From Desulfovibrio sp. (GTDB taxonomy: Bacteria; Desulfobacterota; Desulfovibrionia; Desulfovibrionales; Desulfovibrionaceae), in assembly GCA_031275955.1 (NCBI GenBank), contig JAISNZ010000118.1, positions 1 through 10,654 on the forward strand: a stretch of 10,654 bases of DNA, in the 5' to 3' direction. This document shows, piece by piece, positions 1 to 6,585 of the stretch (positions are counted from its first letter, which is position 1; every line of letters starts with the position of its first letter). The translations under genes and the position numbers were made by a program. The notes under the pieces are model-generated. The model ran no database searches. It saw nothing but the letters and a program-made list of their open reading frames with translations, and was not told the DNA's origin.

Positions 1-105
1 TTGCTCCATATTCTTGGTTATGAAAATATGGCTGAGGGGATAGAAGTCCTCGCGGAAAACAAGCAAGCAGCACTGCGGCTCGTTAGATTCGGAAGAACCG
101 AATGA
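1..105 (+). CDS. 3' end of an unidentified gene (34 residues visible)
   Basis: The window opens inside a reading frame that starts at base 1 and ends at a TGA at 103-105. The 34 visible residues end in AALRLVRFGRTE. A helix-like stretch (ENMAEGIEVLAENKQ) followed by a short strand (ALRLVRF) resembles the last turn of medium-chain zinc alcohol dehydrogenases, where a helix of the type 'eAlelLksGk' leads into a final 'vvlrf' strand. The fragment is too short to be sure of this, so no function is assigned. No start is visible because the gene is cut by the window edge. The gap to hflK is 252 bases and has its own promoter candidate, so this gene is probably not in the hflKC transcription unit. 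Confidence 0.5.
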   Translation: MLHILGYENMAEGIEVLAENKQAALRLVRFGRTE

Positions 106-127
106 CCCTGGGGGGTTGAACGGGGGC

Positions 128-156
128 TTGACCATTTTTCCCCCCTCTTCTATAAG
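128..156 (+). promoter_or_regulatory. Sigma70-type promoter candidate for hflKC
   Basis: TTGACC (128-133) and TATAAG (151-156) are separated by exactly 17 bases, each matching five of six consensus positions. The pair faces hflK. The spacer is T- and C-rich, and the C-run at its end can pair with the G-run just after the -10, so the same bases could also be the remains of a terminator for the upstream gene. Confidence 0.55.
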
Positions 157-172
157 GGGGAACTGCTTAACT

Positions 173-185
173 GGGGCTCCGCCCC
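173..185. repeat. G/C hairpin GGGGC-TCC-GCCCC
   Basis: A perfect inverted repeat with 5-bp arms and a 3-base loop, followed by GGACCCCCC. Short G/C palindromes of this kind are common between genes in high-GC genomes. No T-run follows, so it does not look like a classical intrinsic terminator. Confidence 0.5.
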
Positions 186-296
186 GGACCCCCCTATCCC
201 GGATCGCTTTGAAATATGTAATGGGGGCGCAGGGGCCGTTCGTCCCGAACGCCGGTGAAGGCGAACTCATCCTGTCAGGATGCCCTGCCGGGGGAG

Positions 297-321
297 TTTG
301 AGGGGGCAAAGCCCCCTCAAA
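297..321. repeat. Perfect 11-bp hairpin just upstream of hflK
   Basis: Arms TTTGAGGGGGC (297-307) and GCCCCCTCAAA (311-321) are exact reverse complements around an AAA loop. The right arm ends 36 bases before the hflK start codon. In RNA this would be an extremely stable stem. There is no downstream T-run, so it is more likely a structural or mRNA-stability element, or a dispersed G-rich palindrome, than an intrinsic terminator. Confidence 0.7.
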
Positions 322-357
322 GGGAATACGTCAGCGTTTTCAGACGAGAGACCGATT

Positions 358-1446
358 ATGAACTGGGACTGGGAAAAACTGGAAGAAAAGAAACAACGCC
401 AAGGGAGACCCGTCTTTTCTCCTCCGGGGGGAGGGAGGCCGGGAAATCCTCTGGGCGGTTTCCCTTTCGGCAAATATGTGCCCAAATCCTTCAAGGGCGG
501 CGTGCCCCTCAGTCTGGTGGCGGGGGTCTGCTTTCTGGTCTGGCTGCTTTCCGGCATCTTTATCGTCAATCCCGGCGAAAAGGGCGTCATCACCCGGTTC
601 GGCAAATTCGAGCGCGAAGTGCTGGACGGACCGCATTATCGTCTGCCCTTTCCCCTGGAATCCGTCATTATCGTCAACACGGAACTTCTGCGCACCATAG
701 AGGTGGGCATTTCCGCGGAAAACGCCCGGCGGGCCAGCCAGATCAAGGTGGAAGAGTCCAGCATGTTCACCGGCGATGAAAACATCGTCCACATGCAGTT
801 CAACGTCCAGTACACCATCGCCGACGCCCGCAAGTATCTGTTCAATGTACGCGATCAGGACACCATCCTCACCGGCGCGGCCGAGGCGGCCATGCGCGAG
901 GTGGTCGGCCGCAGCAATATTGACGAGATCCTCACCGCCGGGCGCTCCGAGGTGCAGACGGGCGCGCTGGCCACCTTGGGGGAGATTCTGGAGCCCTATG
1001 ATCTGGGGGTGCGTATCCACACTGTCCAGCTTCTGGACGTGCAGCCGCCGGCGGATGTGGAAGAGGCCTTCAAGGATGTGGCCAGCGCCCGCGAGGACAA
1101 GGTGCGCTTTGTCAATCAGGCGGAGGCCTACCGCAATGAAATTGTTCCGGTGGCCAACGGCACGGCCCTTGGCATGCTCAACGCGGCCGCGGCCTATGCC
1201 CGGCAGGTGGAAGAGAAGGCTGAAGGGGAAACCGGACGCTTTCTGGCCATGGCGGCGGAATTCAAGGCGGCTGGAGACGTCACCAAAAAGCGGCTCTATC
1301 TGGAGACCATGGAGGACCTCTTTTCCGCCGGCGGCCTGGAAAAAATCATTGTCGCCCCGGAAATCCGGGGCGGCATTCTGCCCTTCCTGAATCTGGACAG
1401 AACTCCATCCGCCCCGGATCCGGGCGCGGAGGGGGCGCCCCGATGA
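358..1446 (+). CDS. hflK: HflK, SPFH-domain membrane regulator of FtsH
   Basis: Encodes 362 residues from the ATG at 358; the frame is open back to 280, but MNWDWEKL is the usual beginning of this family and a purine-rich stretch precedes it. Residues 1-48 are Gly/Pro-rich and hydrophilic, residues about 51-70 form one membrane segment, and NPGEKGVITRFGKF right after it is the typical entry into the SPFH (band 7) domain. The C-terminal part is helical and Ala/Glu-rich (AEAYRNEIVPVANG), as in HflK. In known systems HflK and HflC form a membrane complex that surrounds the ATP-dependent protease FtsH and limits its access to membrane substrates. The stop codon overlaps the hflC start (ATGA, 1443-1446), so the two are probably translationally coupled. 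The long N-terminal Gly/Pro segment supports HflK over a general stomatin. Confidence 0.93.
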   Translation: MNWDWEKLEEKKQRQGRPVFSPPGGGRPGNPLGGFPFGKYVPKSFKGGVPLSLVAGVCFLVWLLSGIFIVNPGEKGVITRFGKFEREVLDGPHYRLPFPLESVIIVNTELLRTIEVGISAENARRASQIKVEESSMFTGDENIVHMQFNVQYTIADARKYLFNVRDQDTILTGAAEAAMREVVGRSNIDEILTAGRSEVQTGALATLGEILEPYDLGVRIHTVQLLDVQPPADVEEAFKDVASAREDKVRFVNQAEAYRNEIVPVANGTALGMLNAAAAYARQVEEKAEGETGRFLAMAAEFKAAGDVTKKRLYLETMEDLFSAGGLEKIIVAPEIRGGILPFLNLDRTPSAPDPGAEGAPR

Positions 1447-2288
1447 GACGCCCTTTCCTCTTTCTCGGCCTGGGCTGCGTTCTGGCTCTGGTTCTGGGCT
1501 TCCAGTGCGTCTTTTATGTCCAGGAAACCCAACGCGCCCTTGTCCTGCAACTGGGCGAGCCGACTCTGCCCGTCCGCCAGCCCGGCCTGAATTTCAAGCT
1601 GCCCTTTATCCAGAGCGTGGTCTACCTGGAAAATCGCGTTCAGTTTTTTATCATTCCCAAAACCTACAGCCTGACTTCGGATCTCAAGACCTTTGAAATT
1701 GACAATTATGCCTGCTGGCGGATCACCGACCCCCTGACCTTTGTCCGGACGCTGCGCACGGAGGCCGTGGCCACGGAACGCCTGCGCAATATCGTCTATT
1801 CCCAGCTCCGCGCGGCCATCGGCAGCAAAGAGCTGAAAGAAGTCGTTTACACCAAGCGCAAGGAAATCATGGAGGAGGTCCTGAGAAAATCGCGGATGCA
1901 GGCGGCGGAATACGGGGTCACCATCATTGACGTGCGCATCAAGCGCACGGATCTGCCCAACCGGACCGCCATCTTTAACCGCATGAACGCCGAGCGCAAG
2001 AAAATGGCCAACAAATACCGCTTTGAGGGCGAGTCTGAAAACCGGCGCATTCGCTCGGAAGCGGAAATGGAACGGGATATCATCCTGGCCGACGCCACGC
2101 GCAAAAGTCTGCTCATTCGTGGCCAGGCCGAGGCCCGGGCCATGCAGATCTTCCGCGAGGCCATTGCCGGTTCGCCGGATTTTTACGAATTCTCCAAGAG
2201 TCTGGAAATTTACCGCAAAGCCTTCACCCGGAACAGCAAGATCATTCTCTCCAAGGAAGATCCCCTGCTGCGTTTCCTTCGGCAATAG
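1443..2288 (+). CDS. hflC: HflC, SPFH-domain partner of HflK
   Basis: Encodes 281 residues. Residues about 4-26 (FLFLGLGCVLALVLGF) form an N-terminal membrane anchor. The family entry motif follows (YVQETQRALVLQLGEP), then FKLPFIQSV and the SPFH core to about residue 190. The region containing DVRIKRTDLP, RMNAER and ANKYRFEGE matches the conserved HflC segment, where HflC proteins usually read 'DVRIKRI.lP.evs.svf.RM.aER'. The C-terminal part (RGQAEARAMQIFREA) is the Ala/Glu-rich helical region expected for assembly with HflK. The start ATG overlaps the hflK stop, consistent with equimolar production. The protein ends at RFLRQ, close to the usual family length. No clear intrinsic terminator follows; the next feature is a palindromic repeat at 2373-2440. 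Confidence 0.94.
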   Translation: MRRPFLFLGLGCVLALVLGFQCVFYVQETQRALVLQLGEPTLPVRQPGLNFKLPFIQSVVYLENRVQFFIIPKTYSLTSDLKTFEIDNYACWRITDPLTFVRTLRTEAVATERLRNIVYSQLRAAIGSKELKEVVYTKRKEIMEEVLRKSRMQAAEYGVTIIDVRIKRTDLPNRTAIFNRMNAERKKMANKYRFEGESENRRIRSEAEMERDIILADATRKSLLIRGQAEARAMQIFREAIAGSPDFYEFSKSLEIYRKAFTRNSKIILSKEDPLLRFLRQ

Positions 2289-2372
2289 CGCATTACCGCT
2301 TTGAGGGTACGCGGGCCATTCTCTTTGAACCGCGCCCGCCCCGGCGCTTCCCCACGCGAATGAAGGGCGCCT

Positions 2373-2440
2373 GCGCCTTCGCCGGCGGGGTTGCGCTCAC
2401 CCGGCCGCCGGAGCGATTTACTTCTGAAATCGCTCCGGCG
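2373..2440 (+). repeat. Dispersed palindromic repeat, copy A (hflC-def gap)
   Basis: The 3' half is a perfect stem: 14-bp arms at 2406-2419 and 2427-2440 around the 7-base loop ACTTCTG. The 5' half contains GCGCTCACCC. The whole 68 bases align with 5517-5583 inside rsmB, where 20 of the 22 bases of the GCGCTCACCCGGCCGCCGGAGC section are identical. The stem half also aligns with the reverse complement of 7699-7734. No T-run follows the stem. The rest of the hflC-def gap (2289-2529) holds no gene or clear promoter that I can see. Confidence 0.75.
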
Positions 2441-2529
2441 GGGAGGTTCGGGGCCTCATGCCCACGGCGGAGTCCGGGGCTGAACCCCCGCCTGATCAGG
2501 ACTTCCCCGGGAAAAGAGTAAGGACAGTC

Positions 2530-3030
2530 ATGATACTCCCCGTTCTCCAGTATCCGGACCCCAGGCTCAAACGCGTCGCCCTTCCGGTGGCGGAGATCAC
2601 GCCGGACCTTCGTTCCCTGGCGGGCGACATGGCGGAAACCATGTATGCCCGGGACGGCATCGGGCTTGCCGCCCCCCAGGTGGGAGTCTCCCTGCGGCTT
2701 GTGGTTCTGGATCTTTCCGGGCCGCAGGCGCGCGAGGATCTTGTCACCCTGGTCAATCCCGTGGTTTTTCCCCTCGGCCCGGAAACGGAATCCGACGAGG
2801 GCTGCCTTTCGGTGCCGGATTTCCGCGCCCTGGTCTCCCGGCCCGGCCGGATTCGCGTGGAAGCCCTGGATCTGGACGGCAACCCTGTCCGTTTTGAAGC
2901 CGAGGGCGCCCTGGCGGTCTGCGTCCAGCACGAATGCGATCATCTGGAGGGAACTCTTTTCATTGACCGTATCAGCCGCCTGAAGCGCGGCATGTATGAT
3001 CGCAGGATGCGCAAAAAAGAGAAGCCCTAG
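2530..3030 (+). CDS. def: Peptide deformylase
   Basis: Encodes 166 residues, a normal length for the family. It removes the N-formyl group from the initiator methionine of new proteins, acting at the ribosome exit with a bound divalent metal. All three signature motifs are present: GIGLAAPQVG at 43-52, EGCLSVP at 90-96 (metal ligand Cys92) and QHECDHLEG at 133-141 (metal ligands His134 and His138, catalytic Glu135). The ATG at 2530 is chosen because AAGGA lies 7-9 bases before it and MILPVLQYPDPRL is the standard deformylase N-terminus; an in-frame ATG at 2458 would add 24 residues unlike the family. fmt begins three bases after its stop, the classic def-fmt pair in which the formyl group is added by one enzyme and removed by the other. 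The basic tail (RMRKKEKP) is common in bacterial deformylases. Confidence 0.96.
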   Translation: MILPVLQYPDPRLKRVALPVAEITPDLRSLAGDMAETMYARDGIGLAAPQVGVSLRLVVLDLSGPQAREDLVTLVNPVVFPLGPETESDEGCLSVPDFRALVSRPGRIRVEALDLDGNPVRFEAEGALAVCVQHECDHLEGTLFIDRISRLKRGMYDRRMRKKEKP

Positions 3031-3033
3031 ATC

Positions 3034-4059
3034 ATGTCCCTTCCCGCTGGAAAGACGCCGCCCCTGCGGGCGGTCTTCATGGGAACCCCGGACTTCGCCG
3101 CCCGCATTCTGGGGCGCGTCCTGGCCTCGCCGCTTCTGGAGGTGGCGGTTGTCTGCACCCAGCCGGACCGGCCCGCGGGCCGGGGGAACCGCCTTCATCC
3201 CCCGCCTGTGAAGGTCCTGGCTCTGGAGCGCGGCCTGCGCGTCCTGCAGCCCCGGAATTTCGGCCCATCCCCCGAAGGGGAGGCGGCCTGCCGGGAACTG
3301 GCCGCCCAGGTCCCAGATCTTCTCCTGGTGGCCGCCTATGGCCTGCTCCTGCCCCGGCGGGTCCTGGACATTCCCGCCCTCATGCCCGTCAACGTCCATG
3401 CCTCCCTCCTGCCCCGCTACCGGGGGGCGGCCCCCGTCCAACGGGCGATCATGAACGGAGATCCCCTGACCGGAGTCAGCATCATGCGCATGGAGACGGC
3501 CCTGGATGCCGGTCCCATTCTCCTGCAGCGGGCCGTGGGCATTGGCCTCAACGATACCGCCGCCGATCTGCTCGGGGAACTGGCCGACGAGGGCGGCGCC
3601 CTCCTTCTGGAGTTTGCGGATCGGCTGCTCGCCGGCGCCCTGCGCCCCATTCCCCAGGACGCCGGCCGGGCTACCTGCGCTCCCCGGCTGACCAAGGAGG
3701 AGGGCCGTATGGATTTCGCCCTTCCCGCCCATGCCCTGCACGCCCGCATCCGGGGGCTGACCCCCTGGCCCGGCGCCCTTCTCACCCTGCGCCGTCCGGG
3801 ACGCGAGGACCTGGCGGTAACCGCCTTTCCGGGACACTATCCGGAGACCGGACCTTTGCCGGACCCGGCCGGCGCGGATGCCCGCCCGGACCCCGGCGCC
3901 GTTTCCGGAGTCCGGGGGGAAGCCCTGCTGGTCAGATGCGGCGACGGGTGCTATGCTTTTCCCGCCTTGCGTCCCGCGGGGAAGCAGAGGATGTCCGGAC
4001 GCGCCTTCTTCAACGGGTATGTCAAAGACGCCCCTGACGCCCGCTTTCTCCGGCCCTGA
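3034..4059 (+). CDS. fmt: Methionyl-tRNA formyltransferase
   Basis: Encodes 341 residues. The enzyme transfers a formyl group from 10-formyltetrahydrofolate to Met-tRNA(fMet) before translation initiation. The N-terminal formyltransferase domain starts with RAVFMGTPDFAA (12-23), carries TQPDRPAGRG (42-51), and has the active-site segment VNVHASLLPRYRGAAPVQ (119-136) with the catalytic Asn120 and His122; Asp158 in METALDAGP completes the usual Asn-His-Asp set. The C-terminal OB-fold tRNA-binding domain begins near ATCAPRLTKEEGRMDF (213-228) and includes the conserved RGLTPWPGA. Between about 266 and 295 lies a Pro/Asp/Gly-rich stretch that looks like a lineage-specific loop and makes the protein slightly longer than the usual 310-320 residues. 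It starts 4 bases after def and is followed by the DUF116 gene after 23 bases, so one operon is likely. Confidence 0.96.
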   Translation: MSLPAGKTPPLRAVFMGTPDFAARILGRVLASPLLEVAVVCTQPDRPAGRGNRLHPPPVKVLALERGLRVLQPRNFGPSPEGEAACRELAAQVPDLLLVAAYGLLLPRRVLDIPALMPVNVHASLLPRYRGAAPVQRAIMNGDPLTGVSIMRMETALDAGPILLQRAVGIGLNDTAADLLGELADEGGALLLEFADRLLAGALRPIPQDAGRATCAPRLTKEEGRMDFALPAHALHARIRGLTPWPGALLTLRRPGREDLAVTAFPGHYPETGPLPDPAGADARPDPGAVSGVRGEALLVRCGDGCYAFPALRPAGKQRMSGRAFFNGYVKDAPDARFLRP

Positions 4060-4082
4060 TCGACCCTGCCGGGAGTGCCCCC

Positions 4083-4949
4083 ATGAGCGCCGCCCCTGAA
4101 CCCTCTTCCCCCCGGCAGCCGGGCATCGCCCCCCCGGACGCCTTCCCGCGCAAGCGTCTTTTCATCGGCCTGGTGACCGGGACCTCCGTCCTCCTATGTC
4201 TCCTTCTCCTCCTGGGCTGGATTATCCCGGTCGTGGGGTTCGGCAATATCCACGCTTCGGTGCCGTACATCACCGGCTTCCTGCTGCTGGCGGTCATCGC
4301 CACCATTGCCTGGGGCTCCCTCAGCCTGGTTCTGCAGATCGCCTTCGACCGTCCCTTTTGGGGCTCACAGCGCGTGCGCGGGCTGACCATCAGATTCCTT
4401 CTTCCTCTAATGGAAGGCTTGGCCGCCCTCTTCGGCATAAGCCGCGACGAGGTCCGCCGCTCCTTCATCAAGGTCAATAACCAACTGACCCTGAGCCGCC
4501 ACGAGCGCCTGCCGCCGGAACGCATCCTTATCCTGCTGCCGCACTGTATCCAGCGCGCGGACTGCCTGGTCCGCCTCAGCTACAGCGTGGATGCCTGCCG
4601 GCGCTGCGGCCGCTGTCCCCTGAGCGATCTGCTGGCCTTGCGCGACCGGTACGGAGTCGGTCTGGCCATTGCCACCGGGGGCAGCGTCGCCCGCCGCATC
4701 GTGGTGGAAACCAGGCCCGGGCTTATCCTGGCCGTGGCCTGCGAACGGGATCTGACCTCAGGCATTCAGGACACGCATCCTCTGCCTGTTTTCGGCCTCC
4801 TCAACCAGCGCCCGGAAGGCCCCTGCCGCAATACGACCCTGGATCTGACCCTTCTCGCCTCCACTCTGGAGGCCCTGACCGCCTCCCGCCGTCCTGACTC
4901 CGGGACCCTCCCCGAGGGGGGGCGTCCCCTGCCCCACGGGTTTGTCTGA
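4083..4949 (+). CDS. DUF116 family membrane protein with conserved cysteines
   Basis: Encodes 288 residues. Two hydrophobic segments at about 27-50 and 60-87 anchor the N-terminus in the membrane. The soluble C-terminal part has the DUF116 pattern: LLPHCIQ (Cys155), Cys161, then CRRCGRC (Cys172, 175, 178), a GVGLAIATGGS segment near 191-201, and VACERDLTSGI (Cys220) with Cys248 further on. The CxxCxxC cluster plus the other cysteines suggests a metal or Fe-S site, which is inference; as far as I know the biochemical role of DUF116 has not been settled. GGGAG lies upstream of the ATG. The gene sits between fmt and rsmB and overlaps or abuts both, suggesting co-expression with translation genes. 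Its stop (4947-4949) lies 4 bases before the likely rsmB ATG. Confidence 0.88.
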   Translation: MSAAPEPSSPRQPGIAPPDAFPRKRLFIGLVTGTSVLLCLLLLLGWIIPVVGFGNIHASVPYITGFLLLAVIATIAWGSLSLVLQIAFDRPFWGSQRVRGLTIRFLLPLMEGLAALFGISRDEVRRSFIKVNNQLTLSRHERLPPERILILLPHCIQRADCLVRLSYSVDACRRCGRCPLSDLLALRDRYGVGLAIATGGSVARRIVVETRPGLILAVACERDLTSGIQDTHPLPVFGLLNQRPEGPCRNTTLDLTLLASTLEALTASRRPDSGTLPEGGRPLPHGFV

Positions 4950-4953
4950 GGCC

Positions 4954-6585
4954 ATGACCCGATCCACCCTCCCCGGCCTGGGCCGCAAGGCCGGCCACGA
5001 CCCCCGCACCGCCGCCCTATCCGTTCTCCACGCGGTGCTCTGCGCTGGCGAGGATTCCCAGGCCGCCCTGGATCGCCATCTTGTCTCCCCGGAGATGGTC
5101 CCCACGGATAAAAGACTGTGTACGGAGCTGGTCTACGGCGCACTGCGGGCTTACGGCGCCCTGCGTGAAGACGTCGACGCCCTGCTCGGCAACCCGGACG
5201 GGCTGCCCCTGGAGATGCGTCTGGCGCTGTGCCTGGCCTGGTATGAACTGGATCGCCTGCGCGTTCCCCCCCATGCCGCCATCCACCGGACAGTGCGGCA
5301 TATCCGGAACCGGTTCGGGCCGGGGCTGGCCGGAGTCGCCAACGGGGTGCTGCGTTCCCTGCTTCGCCGCCGCTCCGCCGGGACGGACCCTTGCCCCCAG
5401 GCCGATCCTTCCCGCTCTTCCGCCGGAGACGACGCCTCCCTGAAGCAGGATACCTTTGCGCCTTCCTCCGCTCTTTGGGCCGCGTCCCCTCCGGCGCCGG
5501 CCGGGGCAAGGAAATCGCGCCGTCGCGGCGGGCGTCCGCTCACCCAGCCGCCGGAGCAATGTCCTTCGGAAACGGCTCTGGCCCGCCGCCATGCCATGCC
5601 GCCCTGGATTGTCCGCCTCTGGCGGGAACAATACGGTTCGGAGGCCGCGCTCTCCTTTCTCGCCGCCTCCAGCGGCCGCCCCCCTTCAGGACTGCGCCTG
5701 AACCGCCGGGCTCCCGGCTGGGAGGAGGACAGGCGCGCTCTTCTGGAGGAGGCCCCTCCCGGCCTTGCCCCCCTGCGCGTGGGCGAGGCGGCCCTCGCCT
5801 TTCCCGGCTCCCTGCCCTGGCAGGCCCGGCGGCTGCTGGCCGAAGGCAGGGCCAGCCGGCAATCCGCCGCTTCCTACCAGGCACTCTTCGCCCTTGATCC
5901 CGTCTCCTGGCCCCAGCCGATCTGGGACGCCTGCGCCGGCCGGGGAGGGAAGACCCTGGCCCTGCTGGAAGCCGGGATTCCCGTGGCCCTGGCCAGCGAT
6001 CCCTCTTCCGTCCGTCTGCGCGCCCTCTGCGCCGAATATATCCGCCTGGCCCCCCTTTTGCCTCTTCCCGCCCTGCTCTCCCAGTCCGCCACGGAAGAGC
6101 CTTTCCTGCCGCCCTCCCCGGCGGAGGGCCCTGGCGGCGAAGAGCTTTTTCGCCGGCCAGCCTCCCCTGACGTCCGACCGGCCTTTTTCCGGACCATCCT
6201 TGTGGATGCGCCCTGCTCCGGCCTCGGCACCCTGGCCCGGCGTCCGGAAATCCGCCTGCGGCGCACCCCGGCCCACCTGCGGGATCTGGCCGCCAGCCAG
6301 CGGGCCATTCTGGATGCCGTCTGGGACCGCCTTCTTCCCGGAGGCCGCCTCCTGTACCTGACCTGCACCCTGAACAAGGCGGAAAACGAAGACCAGATCG
6401 CCGCCTTTCTCCTGCGCCACCCCCGGGCTGTCCGGGTAGGCGAATTTCAGACCCCGCCATCTTCTCCTCTGCGCGAATTTTTTTATGCCGCGCACCTGGA
6501 GAAAGGCCTTCTTCGGGAATTTATCCTTCCAGCCCCAGGACGCGGGCCGGCTGGATGCCGGGAAAATCCGGAAGACACTTGCTGA
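4954..6585 (+). CDS. rsmB: 16S rRNA m5C methyltransferase RsmB/Sun-like, with expanded linkers
   Basis: From the ATG at 4954 the product has 543 residues, about 100 longer than typical RsmB (around 430). It methylates a cytosine of 16S rRNA using S-adenosylmethionine. Residues about 16-140 form the NusB-like RNA-binding domain (RTAALSVLHAVL, TELVYGALR, VANGVLRSLL). Residues about 142-206 are a low-complexity Pro/Ser/Arg linker that contains a dispersed repeat. The methyltransferase domain has the SAM motif DACAGRGGKT (325-334; most relatives have AP where GR stands), DAPCSGLGT with Cys421, and LTCTLNKAENE with Cys471, so both catalytic cysteines are present. A second Pro/Glu-rich expansion lies near 375-407. 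A TTG at 4942 in the same frame is an alternative start; GAGG lies very close to the ATG. The family ending (FFYAAHLEKG) is followed by about 25 extra residues overlapping the HD-GYP gene on the other strand. Confidence 0.9.
   Translation: MTRSTLPGLGRKAGHDPRTAALSVLHAVLCAGEDSQAALDRHLVSPEMVPTDKRLCTELVYGALRAYGALREDVDALLGNPDGLPLEMRLALCLAWYELDRLRVPPHAAIHRTVRHIRNRFGPGLAGVANGVLRSLLRRRSAGTDPCPQADPSRSSAGDDASLKQDTFAPSSALWAASPPAPAGARKSRRRGGRPLTQPPEQCPSETALARRHAMPPWIVRLWREQYGSEAALSFLAASSGRPPSGLRLNRRAPGWEEDRRALLEEAPPGLAPLRVGEAALAFPGSLPWQARRLLAEGRASRQSAASYQALFALDPVSWPQPIWDACAGRGGKTLALLEAGIPVALASDPSSVRLRALCAEYIRLAPLLPLPALLSQSATEEPFLPPSPAEGPGGEELFRRPASPDVRPAFFRTILVDAPCSGLGTLARRPEIRLRRTPAHLRDLAASQRAILDAVWDRLLPGGRLLYLTCTLNKAENEDQIAAFLLRHPRAVRVGEFQTPPSSPLREFFYAAHLEKGLLREFILPAPGRGPAGCRENPEDTC
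5517..5583 (+). repeat. Dispersed palindromic repeat, copy B, in frame inside rsmB
   Basis: Aligns over 67 bases with copy A (2373-2440), including CGCTCACCC and CCGCCGGAGC, which are shared apart from scattered substitutions. An 8-bp stem remains (GCCGGAGC with GCTCTGGC, one G-T pair). It encodes residues about 188-210 of RsmB, within the linker between the NusB-like and methyltransferase domains. GGAAATCGCGCCG just before it and CCGCCGGAGACGA at 5420-5432 also resemble arm sequences, so the linker may hold more than one decayed copy. Confidence 0.65.
6111..6129. repeat. Palindrome inside the second RsmB expansion
   Basis: GCCCTCC (6111-6117) and GGAGGGC (6123-6129) are exact reverse complements around CCGGC, and are flanked by GCCGCC (6108-6113) and GGCGGC (6133-6138), which could pair in an alternative, longer fold. 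It encodes Pro/Glu/Gly-rich residues near 386-392 of RsmB, in a stretch that has no counterpart in the compact family core. It shows no clear identity to the A/B/C repeat. Confidence 0.45.

Larger units (their letters stand above)
106..357. other. Intergenic leader region upstream of hflK
   Basis: This 252-base gap holds no credible gene. It contains a promoter candidate (128-156), C- and G-runs at 140-160 that can pair with each other, the GGGGC/GCCCC hairpin at 173-185, a short palindrome CATCCTGTCAGGATG at 268-282, and the very strong hairpin at 297-321. A purine-rich GAGAGA stretch lies a few bases before the hflK ATG at 358. If transcription starts near 163, the hflK mRNA carries a leader of roughly 195 bases with several hairpins. 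Confidence 0.6.

Noticed and set aside
2458..2529. Upstream ATG extension of def
   Set aside because: The added residues do not resemble deformylase; a good AAGGA site precedes the ATG at 2530.
2293..3837. 514-residue open frame on the minus strand over def and fmt
   Set aside because: It lies antisense to two well-recognised genes; long antisense frames are expected in high-GC DNA and its sequence is low-complexity Gly/Arg/Gln-rich with no family features.
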